Positions 52,004 to 60,901 of a DNA stretch of 64,000 nt are shown here, in pieces. The notes below the pieces were generated by a model that saw only the letters and a list, made by a program, of their open reading frames with translations, did not search any database and was not told the origin of the DNA. The stretch lies in assembly GCA_036419695.1 (NCBI GenBank), contig CP143946.1:2598001-2662000 (forward strand), given 5' to 3'. The position numbers and the translations under genes were made by a program. Numbering within the stretch: the first letter of the stretch is position 1; each line of letters starts with the position of its first letter. Source of the stretch: [Clostridium] symbiosum. GTDB lineage: Bacteria > Bacillota > Clostridia > Lachnospirales > Lachnospiraceae.

Positions 52004-52810
52004 TTACCATTCTTTTTTCAGCTCCGTATACCAGTCGAGCTGATAAGGACCATCCTCCATGGCTTTCAGGGACTGATAAAGATAGACACGGTACTGAAAC
52101 TCAGACTGCGGGTCGGTGGGATCGGATTTACTCCAAAATACGTACCCGTAAATATAGCTCTGCATAAAGTCTTCCCAGGACGGGAACATGGTCTGTGCCT
52201 TTTTGGCAATTTCCAGAGACTTGTCCATGGCCTCCTCATAGGTGTAATAGCCGGTTACATAGTACTGCCCCAGAAGCATCAGCGCGCGGCTCAAATCCCA
52301 GCCTGCACATGCATTTTCCCCATAGGTCTTGTATGCCATATAGGCCGCCATCTGCCGGGCCGCTTCACCGTCGGAAATAGAGTTCTGGCTGCCGTTATCT
52401 CCCCAGGACGCATTCAAATCGATATCCGTCGCATACTGCCCCAGATTATGTTCCTTGTAATAACTTAAAAGCGCCTTGTTATGCCCCTCGGTCTCCAGCC
52501 AGGTAATTTTGTCCTCGGCGCTCCGGCGGTCCGTAACGCCCCAGTCCCGCTCCAATATCTGCCTGAGGGCCACGGAATAGACCAGATCATTGGGGGAGCC
52601 GCCTCCCGGTTTTGAGATATCCGCGCCGTTGCGGACACACCAGAGGGCGTAGGCGGAATTAAACCAGCGCACCGTATCCGGATACGTCCGGGATTCCGTT
52701 CCTTTGCCGGTCCCGGCCTGCACCGTTAAACCGGCGCCGGGCAGCGGGGAAAGACTGCATGAGAAAACTGCACATAAAAGTACTGCCGCTATTAATTTCT
52801 TTCTTTTCAT
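52004..52810 (-). CDS. Secreted DUF1266-family protein
   Basis: 268 residues from the ATG at 52810, which has GGAGG 7 bases upstream and opens a clean signal peptide (MKRKKLIAAVLLCAVFSCSL). The mature protein has the DUF1266 pattern (ILERDWGVTDRRSAEDKITW, EGHNKALLSYY, GWDLSRALMLLGQYYVTGY). An earlier in-frame ATG at 52897 overlaps the stop of the DUF4317 gene by ATGA, so the genes are probably cotranscribed. Function unknown. Confidence 0.82.
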   Translation of the reverse strand: MKRKKLIAAVLLCAVFSCSLSPLPGAGLTVQAGTGKGTESRTYPDTVRWFNSAYALWCVRNGADISKPGGGSPNDLVYSVALRQILERDWGVTDRRSAEDKITWLETEGHNKALLSYYKEHNLGQYATDIDLNASWGDNGSQNSISDGEAARQMAAYMAYKTYGENACAGWDLSRALMLLGQYYVTGYYTYEEAMDKSLEIAKKAQTMFPSWEDFMQSYIYGYVFWSKSDPTDPQSEFQYRVYLYQSLKAMEDGPYQLDWYTELKKEW

Positions 52811-52893
52811 TCCTTTTCCTCCATTCCTTCCGTCCTGCTGCATGGCCTCCCGATGACGGTATTCGGCCTTTCCAAGCCTGATATCTGCTGGTT

Positions 52894-53526
52894 TCATTTA
52901 TCCGGAATCACATTCAGGAGCCGTAGCAGTTCTTTGTGGGGACGTCCCGCATCCGCGTGGAAGACAGCAATATGGTCCGTATCTCCGCTCCTGTCGGTAA
53001 AGGCGGGAAATAAAAATCCGCATTCTGGTTTGCCCGGCTCGTATTCCCCGGACAAGGGACAGATGGCGCAAATCATATATTCAAACACCTCTTCCGATTC
53101 CCACAGACGCTCCTTGTCGGATGTTTTGGCCGGTATATCATAGCGGTCGTGGAAAACGAGAATGGCATACCCAGAGGATGCGTGATAGTTTTCCATCATC
53201 ACGTCGTAAAACGTATCCATCAGGGCATCATTTTTCAAGCCGCATTCATTCATCGCCATCAGTAGCTGCCACATACCGCCCGGCTTTCGTACTGCCTCGG
53301 GAAATTCATATTTTTTCAGGTTTACATTGGTGGGCGAAAAAGGGATTTCCTTTGCCAGCGCCAGTTTTTTTGTCCGTTCCGGTGAGGAAAGCTTCAGAAA
53401 ATTGGTATTGAAACTTCCATCAAAATCCCCGTCCCCGTCCACGTAACACCCTGCAATTCTCGTGAAGGAGGTCCGTGAAAGAGTCATCCGCCTTGTCAGC
53501 TCCAGCATATCTTCTCTGTTAATCAT
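52894..53526 (-). CDS. Half-length DUF4317-family protein
   Basis: 210 residues. The opening (MINREDMLELTRRMTLSRTS, RIAGCYVDGDGD) and middle (FYDVMMENYHASSGYAILVF, HDRYDIPAKTSDKE, YMICAICPLSG, CGFLFPAFTDRSGDTDH) match DUF4317, common in Lachnospiraceae. Family members I know are about twice as long, so the C-terminal half is missing here. The reading frame is intact with GAGAAG upstream, so it may be a natural short form. Function unknown. Confidence 0.83.
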   Translation of the reverse strand: MINREDMLELTRRMTLSRTSFTRIAGCYVDGDGDFDGSFNTNFLKLSSPERTKKLALAKEIPFSPTNVNLKKYEFPEAVRKPGGMWQLLMAMNECGLKNDALMDTFYDVMMENYHASSGYAILVFHDRYDIPAKTSDKERLWESEEVFEYMICAICPLSGEYEPGKPECGFLFPAFTDRSGDTDHIAVFHADAGRPHKELLRLLNVIPDK

Positions 53527-53580
53527 ATTCTGTAATTACCTTTCTGTCATATTATCGGTTTTCTGTTAGTCGGGAGTGCA

Positions 53581-54522
53581 TCAGAACCTCATCAGAAGAA
53601 AATTCGCCGTCAGTCCGGCGGCCGTTCCTATGAGCAGGATCAGGTCACCCCGTTTGATTTTCCCCTCCTCAATGGCCTCACAGAGCGCGTAGGGGACCGA
53701 AGCGGAGATCAGGTTGCCATACTCCGAAACGCGGTCGATATAGGTACCCTTCCCAAAGCCCAGTCTGGGCATGATGAGATTCAGCGCCCGGCTGGCCTGA
53801 TGGGGAACAACCAGATCAATCTCATCCCGGGTCACGCCGGCTTCCTTCAGGCAATGCTCTACAAAGCCGGGCAGACACTTGGCGGACAGCTTCAGGATCC
53901 GTTTCCCCTTCATATCAAAATAGTAGTCTTCCCGGTTTCCATCATTCATGGAAAAGGAAGGCATCAGGCCGCCTCCGCCCCTGATTTCCGTGTCATGTGC
54001 GCCCTCGGACCAGGTCCTCTGGCAGCCGTAGAGGATCGCGGAGGGATCGGAGTCTTCGGATTTCGTCAGCACACAGGCGCTGGTTCCATCCGAAAACAGC
54101 TCATAGCTCTCGGTCTGTTCCGGATTCAGGGCTGCGGATGCCGTATCACCCGATAGAATCAGCGCATTGTTATACCGTCCAATCTCAATCAGGCATGACA
54201 TTACATCCAGGGCCGAGATAAAACTGGTACACGTCGTGTTGATATCCATGGCGGGAATCGAAAGGCCTTTCGCCAGCCGCTCATGCACCAGGGCGGCGTT
54301 GCAGGGAATAGCCTGCAGCGGAGTCGCCATGGCACAGACAATACAGTCGATCTCTTCTATCTTCATCCCGGCGCATCTGAGCGCCTTTTTAGCCGACAGC
54401 ACCGCCAGATCCAATAGAGTTTCCCCCGGCTCCAGCCGGTACCGGGTCTGTCCTCCAAAATCCATCTTATGTGCCGCCAGGGTCTTTCCCCAGCCGGCAA
54501 TCTTTACCCTGCGTTCCTTCAT
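53581..54522 (-). CDS. Ketoacyl-ACP synthase III (KAS III / FabH-like condensing enzyme)
   Basis: 313 residues with the full catalytic triad C98 (NTTCTSF), H241 (VPHQAS) and N270 (YGNLISASVP). It should join an acyl-CoA or acyl-ACP starter with a second thioester. The opening lacks the usual FabH start and CoA-binding arginine pattern, so a role outside housekeeping fatty-acid synthesis is more likely. It is last in a four-gene minus-strand operon with an adenylate-forming enzyme, an SDR-hydrolase fusion and a glycosyltransferase, which points to a dedicated lipid-type product. Confidence 0.9.
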   Translation of the reverse strand: MKERRVKIAGWGKTLAAHKMDFGGQTRYRLEPGETLLDLAVLSAKKALRCAGMKIEEIDCIVCAMATPLQAIPCNAALVHERLAKGLSIPAMDINTTCTSFISALDVMSCLIEIGRYNNALILSGDTASAALNPEQTESYELFSDGTSACVLTKSEDSDPSAILYGCQRTWSEGAHDTEIRGGGGLMPSFSMNDGNREDYYFDMKGKRILKLSAKCLPGFVEHCLKEAGVTRDEIDLVVPHQASRALNLIMPRLGFGKGTYIDRVSEYGNLISASVPYALCEAIEEGKIKRGDLILLIGTAAGLTANFLLMRF

Positions 54523-54535
54523 CCCTGCCCCTTTC

Positions 54536-55846
54536 TCATGTGTTCTTCCTCTCCACCCGCTTCATCTTCCTGCCCTTTTCCCTGCCGTATGCCGTAAATC
54601 TGATTTCCGGCAGGATAAAACCGCAGTCCTTTGAGAGAAGTGAAAATTCCTCAGCAATTTTCTGTTTCCCGTATTCCGTCAGGTCGGCATAGACGGTCAG
54701 CCGGCCGTCTTTTTCCTGCACGATCCTGTAATCTCCGGATATGCCCGTTTTTTCCGCTTCCCCGCCCCCATCCGCAAACAGGATACACCTTCTGATAAAG
54801 TCGGGGAATATGGGCACATCCCGTCCGTCATGGCCCTGGAAGGTAAAGACGTCGTCCTCCCGTCCCTCTATTTTTTCGAGCGCCAGACAGGGACTGCCGC
54901 AGGCGCAGGCCTCCTTCTTTTCCACCAGGATGTCATTTAAACGGTAGCGGATGATGGGCTGAGCCTTCCGTTCAAAGTCGGTCACAATGGGCACAAATCT
55001 TTTTTCATCCAGGTATTCCCGCTCAATATGCACGATATCCTCGTTCAAATGGAGCGTTCCCTTTGGGCAGGTGGAAGCCAGACAGCCCTCGGTGCACTGG
55101 TAAACCTGGTGAATCACGGGCAGCCCAAACGCTTCCTTAAGTCTCCGCTCATCCTCCGGTTCCAGTACCTCGGCAATGGAAATCACGGTTCGTGGCCGAA
55201 TCCCTGTCTTTCCCTGCCTGATATCTTCCGCAATCATAAGAAGGAGCGATGGCTGTCCAGCCAGAATCTGCGGCCGGATTTCCCCAAGGCGTTTCCGGTG
55301 CTCCTCCATGTCTTTGTAAATATCAAAGAAGTGAAACCTGATATTTTTAGATTTTACCGCCTGATAGAGGTTGCTGTCGGCTCTCATAAAAAATGCGATG
55401 GAGTACTTACCCAGGATACTTCCGGGGAGAAATTTTGCAAGGACATATCCGGCCCAGCGGTTTTTCTCATCGTCGGACACCAGGAAAATTCCTCTGTTCC
55501 CGGAGGTGCCGGAGCTTAGCCCCACCGTCACCCCCTTAAGTTTTGGCGTAAATTCCCGCTCCCGTTCAGCCCGGACCGCAAAGTCCAGGGCTTCCTCCCT
55601 GCCGATTCCGACCGTGTTGAGCCCGTCAAAATGATCCATCATGAATGTTTTATCCGTAACCGGACAGGAAGACAATTGTTCCACTCCCCTGTAAACGGCG
55701 GAGTGCCCTGCGATATACTTTAAATGCTTCCTGATTTTCTGTTCCTGCCATCTTTCCAGGGAACTCCTGTCCGAAAACGGCCTTCTGTATTTGTAATAAA
55801 GATAATATTTAAGCACGGAAAACTGGTCTGCCATAAGTCTTCTCAC
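54536..55846 (-). CDS. Adenylate-forming enzyme, F390-synthetase / PaaK-like
   Basis: 436 residues. The nucleotide-binding motif is LSSGTSGNRG (about 110-119), followed by the QVYQCTEGCLASTCP block and a zinc-binding-like CACGSPC (about 312-318) as in phenylacetate-CoA ligase relatives. RYRLNDI is the usual ligase signature. It should activate a carboxylic acid as its adenylate. It overlaps the upstream SDR-hydrolase gene by 38 bp and precedes the KAS III gene by 13 bp. The substrate is unknown. Confidence 0.85.
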   Translation of the reverse strand: MRRLMADQFSVLKYYLYYKYRRPFSDRSSLERWQEQKIRKHLKYIAGHSAVYRGVEQLSSCPVTDKTFMMDHFDGLNTVGIGREEALDFAVRAEREREFTPKLKGVTVGLSSGTSGNRGIFLVSDDEKNRWAGYVLAKFLPGSILGKYSIAFFMRADSNLYQAVKSKNIRFHFFDIYKDMEEHRKRLGEIRPQILAGQPSLLLMIAEDIRQGKTGIRPRTVISIAEVLEPEDERRLKEAFGLPVIHQVYQCTEGCLASTCPKGTLHLNEDIVHIEREYLDEKRFVPIVTDFERKAQPIIRYRLNDILVEKKEACACGSPCLALEKIEGREDDVFTFQGHDGRDVPIFPDFIRRCILFADGGGEAEKTGISGDYRIVQEKDGRLTVYADLTEYGKQKIAEEFSLLSKDCGFILPEIRFTAYGREKGRKMKRVERKNT

Positions 55847-57692
55847 TCCCTCTCTGATGGGAAAACACGATTCGGATTTCCGGGTGCTCCCGCTTCAGCC
55901 TGCAGAGCTTCCTGAGCGAATTTTTATACTCTGCAAAATCCTTCTGGATCAGGCGCGGAATCACTCTCATCCGGAGGGTATCGCGGACCAGATCACCTCC
56001 CCAGCAGGCATCCGCCGCCAGGAACAGTTTCAAATCGGGTATCCAGAGTCCCATCTGCCCCGTACAATGTCCATGAAGCGCTGCGCCGATAAGACTGCCG
56101 TCCCCGAACAGATCGTAAACCTCTTCAAAATACCGGCAGAGGAAATGTTCTGCGAGCCGGTTCTCAGGTTCCCGGCGGCTCACCCCGTCACGTTCCCCGG
56201 GCAGCATCTCCGTAAACACCAGATCCCGGAGCCCCGGCTTGTCAAGCGTCCTCATGGTTCCGGCCGAAGCCACCAGGCGGTATCCGCTGAATTTCTTAAG
56301 CCCTCCGATGTGATCCGGATGGGCATGGGACAGAATGATGGTTCCGATGCTTTCCGGACTGATTCCGTCGGCTATCAGCCGTTTATCAATCACCTGTTCC
56401 GGCCTCACATGGACCGGGTTTAAAAGACGGTATAATTTATGAAACGGACCTCCCTGATAGATGGCCTCCGAGTATCCTGTGTCAAACAGGATGTTTCCAA
56501 GGCGCCTGTGGCGTATCAGCGCCGCCATTGCCGGAAACTCCCTCTTTTCACCGGGATGTCCCCGGAAAAGGAGCCGCAGATCATTGGTGCAGGAACCGCA
56601 GTGATAGAGCTTTACCCCGTCTATCAGCGCGGGCGGTTTTGGCAGCCCCTGGGACGGCTCCGCTTTTTTGGAAAGCTGCCCCGGCAGGTCTCTTCTCCCT
56701 TCCGATTCGTTTTCCTTCCACCAACGTCCATATTCCTGAATCGATTCCATCAGGGATTTCTCCGGTTCATAGCCGAGGATGTCCTTTGCCCGGCTGATAT
56801 CCATGGTCTGGGAAAACGCCAGCGTGCATACCGTATACTTTGTAAGCGGAGGCTCTCCGGGCAGGCGGAATGTCCTGTAAGCCCATTCCAGGGCCCGGGC
56901 CATGCCGTAAACCGCCTTAAAGGGCAGTTTCCTATAATGGGGCTGCTTATCAATGGCAGCCAGAAAGGATTCCAGAAGGAGCCGGAATTCCATCGGCTCC
57001 CCATTGGTGATATTAAACACCTTTCCATCCGCCTCCGCCGCAGTCAGGGCCAGACGGCAGGCCTGAGCCACGTTCTCCACGCTGGTCAGCTCTACAGTGA
57101 TGCAGCCGTCCCTCATAAGGGGAATCCCAATCCGTTCATTCGCCCGTAAAAGCCGGGGAACCAGGCTTGTATCCCCGATCCCGATCAAACCCCTGGGGCG
57201 GAGAATGACGGTCTCCAGCCCCTTCTCATGCATCTCACCGATCACCCGTTCCGCCATCAGTTTCGACTTGATATAAAAATTTAGATCGTTTTGCTCCGGC
57301 GCCTGCTCCTCACGGATTCCATAGCGGTCATGCTTCTCCGTATAGATGCTGGGGGATGAAATATAAACGAGGCGTTCGACGCCGTTTTCAAGGCAGAGTT
57401 CCGCCACCAGAGCGGTTCCCGCCACATTCGTCCCGTAGAAGTCCTCCCATTTTCCCCAAACCGTGGAAAGGGCGCCCGCATGGATGACGTACCGGACATC
57501 CCGAAAATAGGCCTCACAGGTTTTGCGGTCCGTGAAGTCGCCGGGACAGAATTCAGCACCCAGCTTTTGAAGCGCTTCTCCGCGCTCCCGGTTTCTCCCG
57601 AGGGCTAAAACCCGGTATTCCTTTGTAAGACGCTTCACCAGATATCCGCCTAAAAATCCGGTCGCCCCTGTGATCAGAACTGTATCCCTCAT
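55809..57692 (-). CDS. Fusion of NAD-dependent SDR dehydrogenase and metallo-beta-lactamase-fold hydrolase
   Basis: 627 residues from the ATG at 57692, which overlaps the stop of the glycosyltransferase gene (ATGA). Domain 1 (1-330) is an extended SDR with GATGFLG (9-15), YxxxK (Y140, K144) and similarity to 3-beta-HSD/OleD-type reductases. A charged linker (about 330-360) leads to domain 2 (360-627), a metallo-beta-lactamase fold with SHAHPDH (H456, H458, D460, H461) and HGHCTGQ, like lactonases. The fusion suggests successive reduction and hydrolysis or ring opening of one intermediate. Confidence 0.88.
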   Translation of the reverse strand: MRDTVLITGATGFLGGYLVKRLTKEYRVLALGRNRERGEALQKLGAEFCPGDFTDRKTCEAYFRDVRYVIHAGALSTVWGKWEDFYGTNVAGTALVAELCLENGVERLVYISSPSIYTEKHDRYGIREEQAPEQNDLNFYIKSKLMAERVIGEMHEKGLETVILRPRGLIGIGDTSLVPRLLRANERIGIPLMRDGCITVELTSVENVAQACRLALTAAEADGKVFNITNGEPMEFRLLLESFLAAIDKQPHYRKLPFKAVYGMARALEWAYRTFRLPGEPPLTKYTVCTLAFSQTMDISRAKDILGYEPEKSLMESIQEYGRWWKENESEGRRDLPGQLSKKAEPSQGLPKPPALIDGVKLYHCGSCTNDLRLLFRGHPGEKREFPAMAALIRHRRLGNILFDTGYSEAIYQGGPFHKLYRLLNPVHVRPEQVIDKRLIADGISPESIGTIILSHAHPDHIGGLKKFSGYRLVASAGTMRTLDKPGLRDLVFTEMLPGERDGVSRREPENRLAEHFLCRYFEEVYDLFGDGSLIGAALHGHCTGQMGLWIPDLKLFLAADACWGGDLVRDTLRMRVIPRLIQKDFAEYKNSLRKLCRLKREHPEIRIVFSHQRGSEKTYGRPVFRA

Positions 57693-58906
57693 TCGTCCTG
57701 CCGCCTTTCTTCTTTCGCTGTATTGTTCCGGTCCAGTAAATGAAGCGCCGCCTTCACATGAACCGCCGTCGCCTTTTTTCTCCGCTCTCCGCTCCACGTA
57801 TTTTTCAGAGCCATGGCTGCCATGGCCTCCCGATACAAATCCACTTTTTTTCTCAGTATCCTTCCAAACCCCATGGCCTCAAACCGTTTGGCATTTAGAA
57901 GCTGTTCTCCCTGCTGGGGGCACATCAGGCAGGGTACGCCGTAATACAGAGCCTCATGGATACTGTTCATCCCGCCGGACGTGATAAAGAGAGACGCATG
58001 TTTCAGGATCTCTCCCTGGTTTACGAACGGACGGACAATGAAGTTATCCGGAATCCGGTCCGTTGTTTCGATATTCCAGGCCATAACGATATGAAATCCG
58101 GCGCCCTTTTCCCGGCCGAACTGCTTCAGTATCTCATGAAACAGTTCCCGATCCCGGTTAAATACGGTTCCCAGGGAAATGTAGATTAGTCTTTCCTGCG
58201 GACAGATGAAATCATTGGTCCGGATGCTCTTCATATGGGGAGACAGCGGCCCGAGGAATACATAGTCCTTCCCAAATTTTCCGCCGCCGGGCTGGAACAT
58301 CCTGGAGTATCCCATCAGGTTCCGTTGTCCTTTGTTCATCAGGACGGGGAGCATTCCCAGTTTCCGTATTCCATAACTTTTTCCAAGCAGCCGCCGTATC
58401 CGGAGCGCCTGGGGAAGCTCTCCCGCATACCGCAGAAAACCGCCGGAAAATCCCAAGGCATATGCGAAAAATGCCCTTCCCCCGATCCGGTCAATGGCCG
58501 CAATACTGTAAAAGCTGAATGACGGTACCGAAAGAAGTTCCCCGACCGTCCTGCCCCACAGCGCCAGGGAATCAAATAGAATATGGCAAGGCTTTTCCTG
58601 TGCTGCTTCCGAAAGAAGGGCGGGCAGCATATCGTGGGTATATTCAAGAATCAGGCGGTACAGCTTCAGCAGCTTGTTTCCGTCCGAGGTATCAATGGTC
58701 TTACCGCCCAGCGGATAAGCCCTGTATTCCCCGCCGTTCGCCTCGATCTCCGCCCGGTAGGGTTCCGTCGCATAATAAATAACACGGAATCCGGCTTTGG
58801 CCAGCCGTCCGGTTAAGTAAAGGTTTGAATGAATATGCCCATAGGCGGGAAGCGCATAAAACAGAATGGTTTTTTCTGTTTCCCGCTTCTCTTGTTTTTG
58901 TTCCAT
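57689..58906 (-). CDS. MGT/UGT-type glycosyltransferase (GT1)
   Basis: 405 residues from the ATG at 58906 after AGGAGA. A GT-B fold is indicated by the N-terminal LFYALPAYGHIHSNLYLTGR and the C-terminal donor-binding block FITSGGMNSIHEALYYGVPC with CPQQGEQLLNAKRFEAMGFG, the UDPGT/MGT signature. It should move a sugar from a nucleotide donor to a small hydrophobic acceptor. It is first in the four-gene operon, overlapping the SDR fusion gene by 4 bp, so the product is probably a glycoside. Confidence 0.9.
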   Translation of the reverse strand: MEQKQEKRETEKTILFYALPAYGHIHSNLYLTGRLAKAGFRVIYYATEPYRAEIEANGGEYRAYPLGGKTIDTSDGNKLLKLYRLILEYTHDMLPALLSEAAQEKPCHILFDSLALWGRTVGELLSVPSFSFYSIAAIDRIGGRAFFAYALGFSGGFLRYAGELPQALRIRRLLGKSYGIRKLGMLPVLMNKGQRNLMGYSRMFQPGGGKFGKDYVFLGPLSPHMKSIRTNDFICPQERLIYISLGTVFNRDRELFHEILKQFGREKGAGFHIVMAWNIETTDRIPDNFIVRPFVNQGEILKHASLFITSGGMNSIHEALYYGVPCLMCPQQGEQLLNAKRFEAMGFGRILRKKVDLYREAMAAMALKNTWSGERRKKATAVHVKAALHLLDRNNTAKEERRQDE

Positions 58907-58935
58907 CGCTGTCTCCTGGCCGTATTGCCGTCTCC

Positions 58936-58971
58936 TGAAAACGGGCACCAGCCATTTCTGACTGATGCCCG
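58936..58971 (-). terminator. Terminator between the Cys-rich small protein gene and the glycosyltransferase operon
   Basis: On the minus strand CGGGCA...TGCCCG with an inner CAG/CTG pair, followed by TTTT, 30 bp before the glycosyltransferase start. Confidence 0.75.
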
Positions 58972-59052
58972 TTGGCCCATCTGGTACTGGTTTAAAACGT
59001 TATGTTTTGTAATGAAGGCACTGAATCGTTACTATAATCGTTACTATGTTTC

Positions 59053-59409
59053 TTAAAGGAGAGCGTCCTTCTTTGAAAGGATTGCCTCCGCCGCAGCACA
59101 GGCCGGACAGTCGCAGTATTTCGCTCCGGCTGCTTTGATTTCTTTTCCATGAGCCGCCACGCCTTTGGCTTCCTCTGCCCCGAAAACCTGGGCGCCGGTT
59201 TCAGACTCTGCGAAAGCGATTAAACCGTCGACCGGCATAATGTCTGCCTCCAGCTCTTCGATATATTTCTTTGTCTCTGCGGCCTCATTTTCAGTTCCAA
59301 CGGCATCCAGCCAGGTTTGAGCTGCTGTTCTTGCCTCACCGCTGCATGACTGTGCATCCATTAATTCGTGTGTCTTCTCAACAACATAGTTTAAAACTTC
59401 CTTATCCAT
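59053..59409 (-). CDS. Small conserved Cys-containing protein (often annotated 'Hsp90', wrongly)
   Basis: 118 residues from the ATG at 59409 after GGAAGGAGC. The sequence is acidic, helical and Ala-rich, with IAFAESETGAQVFGAEEA and a C-terminal pair CDCPAC (Cys near 104-109) plus an earlier Cys at about 22. Close relatives occur across gut Clostridia, where databases often label them 'molecular chaperone Hsp90'; there is no Hsp90 domain here. The cysteines could bind a metal or act in redox. Function unknown. Confidence 0.8.
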   Translation of the reverse strand: MDKEVLNYVVEKTHELMDAQSCSGEARTAAQTWLDAVGTENEAAETKKYIEELEADIMPVDGLIAFAESETGAQVFGAEEAKGVAAHGKEIKAAGAKYCDCPACAAAEAILSKKDALL

Positions 59410-59430
59410 AATCGGTGCTCCTTCCTTCTG

Positions 59431-59476
59431 CTGAAATATACTATATATTACCACTGAAATATACTATATTTTACCA
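59431..59476 (-). repeat. Tandem 23-bp repeat at the promoter of the small Cys protein
   Basis: CTGAAATATACTATAT followed by (A/T)TTACCA occurs twice in a row (59431-59453, 59454-59476) with one mismatch. On the minus strand TTGCAA, 17 bases, TAAAAT precedes and enters the repeat, so the duplicated unit overlaps the -10 region and leader. It could be a doubled operator. Confidence 0.7.
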
Positions 59477-59593
59477 CATTTACCGGGTCATTGCAATTCA
59501 AAAGAGAGACTTCTGGCCTGCTGTCAGACAAAAATGCTGTTCCCAGGCAGGCTGCCGTGAAAGGTCAGATAAAGGTTCCGCCATTCTCTTTCT

Positions 59594-60760
59594 TTATTCT
59601 GTTATGGCCCGGATCACGTCCTCTTTGGTAAGCCATTTATCCCATTGATAGCCATCTTTGGCTCTGGAAGTGTCGTAAACTGCATTAAGCGCCTGATAAT
59701 ACTCTTCTTTGGACATCACGGCGCCATTCCATTCATACCGGTAAACCGGTTCCCCGTTCTCATCCAGCTGCAGGTTCGAAGGATCTTCCGCCCCGTAGTA
59801 ACCGGCGGCAATCTGTGTCAGACGTCCGCCCGCCATGCTGTATACCAGATCATAGTAGCTGTCCATATGTCCGTCGGAATTGCAGAGAAGATTCCCTTTT
59901 TCAATGTAAGTAAAGCCGAGCCTGTCAAGCTGAGTCTCACTGACCGCACCGTCCGCAAAGCTTACAATCCCGCAGCCAGCAGCTTCACTGCCGCCAATCT
60001 CCACCAGCTCCGGTACGGCATCGTCGTTGATGTAAATCAGGTTATATCCCTGCCACTGTCCTGTCTCCTGCTGAAGGTGGCTTAAGTAGGCCTGCTGCCA
60101 GGCGGCCAATTCCTGCTCTTCCTTTTTTCCCGCCCCTAAAAAGCCGAGAACCGACTTTACGGTCTTCTCGGCGAGAGCCGAATTGGCCGAGTCGGACAGT
60201 TCCCTTTCTAGGGTAAAAGAACCGTTCCCGCTTCCGCGGTAGATTCTGGCCTCGGAAAAACGGCCGGAAGCGCCTGACGCAGGGGAATAGCTGCAGATAA
60301 TAATGATATCACTGTAACCGTCGTTATTATAATCGGGAAATGAGACGGCTTCCACTTCATTGAAATTCTCGTTTTCACGGCGGTTGTTCTGAACCATGCC
60401 GTCCAATGTGGCGATTGTACGTTCACCGTCCATAAGCTTGAACAATGCATCCTCATACAGGTTGCCGCCGTCCGGCTGATAGGAGGCAAAAGTCACCTTC
60501 CCCTGGGGTTTCAGCGTCACTTCGAAGGTCTGGGACTCAATCAGGCTGTAACGGTCCGCTTCACCGCCGTTTTCACCGGCCTGCGCCGCCCCGGATTCCT
60601 GTTGTGGCACTGATTCAGCCTCTGCGGCTTCCGTACTTACGCCGGCCGTTCCGGATTCCTCCGGTTCCCGGACTTTATTCTTGCTTCCGCAGGCGGCCAG
60701 TGTGCCGCACAGAGCCATACAGAATATTGCTGTCTTCCACTTCTTGGTAATACGTTTCAT
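59594..60760 (-). CDS. Lipoprotein with FG-GAP-like repeat
   Basis: 388 residues from the ATG at 60760 after GAGAGGAAAG. A lipobox (LAAC) at the end of the signal peptide predicts membrane anchoring. A Glu/Gly/Ala-rich linker (about 30-70) precedes a beta-rich domain with DYNNDGYSDIIII, an FG-GAP or calcium-binding-like loop, and a second similar unit YINDDAVPELVEIG. Such proteins may bind ligands at the cell surface. No specific family recognised. Confidence 0.82.
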   Translation of the reverse strand: MKRITKKWKTAIFCMALCGTLAACGSKNKVREPEESGTAGVSTEAAEAESVPQQESGAAQAGENGGEADRYSLIESQTFEVTLKPQGKVTFASYQPDGGNLYEDALFKLMDGERTIATLDGMVQNNRRENENFNEVEAVSFPDYNNDGYSDIIIICSYSPASGASGRFSEARIYRGSGNGSFTLERELSDSANSALAEKTVKSVLGFLGAGKKEEQELAAWQQAYLSHLQQETGQWQGYNLIYINDDAVPELVEIGGSEAAGCGIVSFADGAVSETQLDRLGFTYIEKGNLLCNSDGHMDSYYDLVYSMAGGRLTQIAAGYYGAEDPSNLQLDENGEPVYRYEWNGAVMSKEEYYQALNAVYDTSRAKDGYQWDKWLTKEDVIRAITE

Positions 60761-60901
60761 AATCTTTCCTCTCATCTTATGTTCTTTATTTCAGGTCTGG
60801 ATATCAGGTCTGATCTCGGGGGAATTTCCACCCTTTCCTATTATAGCAAACGGGAGAACATAAATATAGCGCTGATAATCAGGGAAAGAAAAATATTAAA
60901 T

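Noticed and set aside
59053..59409. Hsp90 chaperone
   Set aside because: Such small proteins carry this name in databases, but at 118 residues there is no GHKL ATPase or any Hsp90 motif.
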